A stretch of 14,539 nt of DNA from Acidimicrobiaceae bacterium (GTDB lineage Bacteria > Actinomycetota > Acidimicrobiia > Acidimicrobiales > RAAP-2): positions 4,925 through 19,463 of the forward strand of contig PKZN01000125.1 of NCBI GenBank assembly GCA_003133075.1, written 5' to 3'. The notes under the pieces are model-generated. The model searched no databases. It was given only the letters and a program-made list of their open reading frames with translations, and was not told where the DNA came from. Positions 14,514 through 14,539 of the stretch are shown here, piece after piece (the first letter of the stretch is position 1; every line of letters starts with the position of its first letter). A program made the position numbers and the translations under genes.

Positions 14514-14539
14514 CGCTCGCCTCCGTTACGTATCCGGAG

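Noticed and set aside
1..14539. CRISPR arrays, tRNA/rRNA genes, insertion sequences, integrases
   Set aside because: Both strands were scanned by eye; no spaced short repeats, cloverleaf-like segments, transposase motifs or terminal inverted repeats were recognised.

Overview
The window looks like a chromosomal segment of a high-GC actinobacterium. It holds an F420-type luciferase-like oxidoreductase, an ArsR/SRPBCC operon and a TetR/MFS pair, and the flanks are GC-rich with GTG starts. Acidimicrobiia is a plausible home, but this is an inference from gene content; nothing here is diagnostic of a genus.

Left flank (1-2660): an F420-dependent LLM oxidoreductase gene runs off the left edge on the minus strand. 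A small multi-pass membrane protein of unknown function lies divergent to it, followed by a GNAT acetyltransferase. Between the last two, on the minus strand, is a short stretch that still encodes the C-terminal tail of a beta-carbonic anhydrase, apparently a gene remnant.

Centre (about 2780-10900): this block is visibly less GC-rich than the flanks. Two sampled 60-base rows have 26 and 27 G+C, against 42 and 43 in two flank rows. It carries a P-type (IIIA) plasma-membrane H+-ATPase on the minus strand and, divergent from it across a ~500-bp spacer, a complete arginine deiminase operon: arginine/ornithine antiporter, arginine deiminase, catabolic ornithine carbamoyltransferase and carbamate kinase. 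The pathway would import arginine, release two NH3 and CO2, make ATP by substrate-level phosphorylation and export ornithine. The H+-ATPase could spend that ATP on pumping protons out. Together they read as an acid-resistance or anaerobic-energy cassette. The left border of the block is a 5' fragment of a second LLM oxidoreductase gene, cut off five bases from the ATPase stop codon. That suggests a recombination junction. No integrase, transposase or tRNA was seen.

The most unusual item is the ATPase C-terminus: two tandem 53-residue Cys/His units (H...C...HH...CSWC) follow the last membrane segment and look like a duplicated metal-binding or redox domain. The carbamate kinase start is also odd: no ATG, GTG or TTG exists at the family's normal N-terminus, but a Shine-Dalgarno-like GGAG sits six bases before an ATC codon.

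Right flank (11000-14539): a tightly overlapping SRPBCC-ArsR-SRPBCC operon lies behind a set of nested inverted repeats that overlap a possible promoter. Convergent to it is a minus-strand pair, a DHA2-type MFS exporter followed 7 bp later by its probable TetR repressor.
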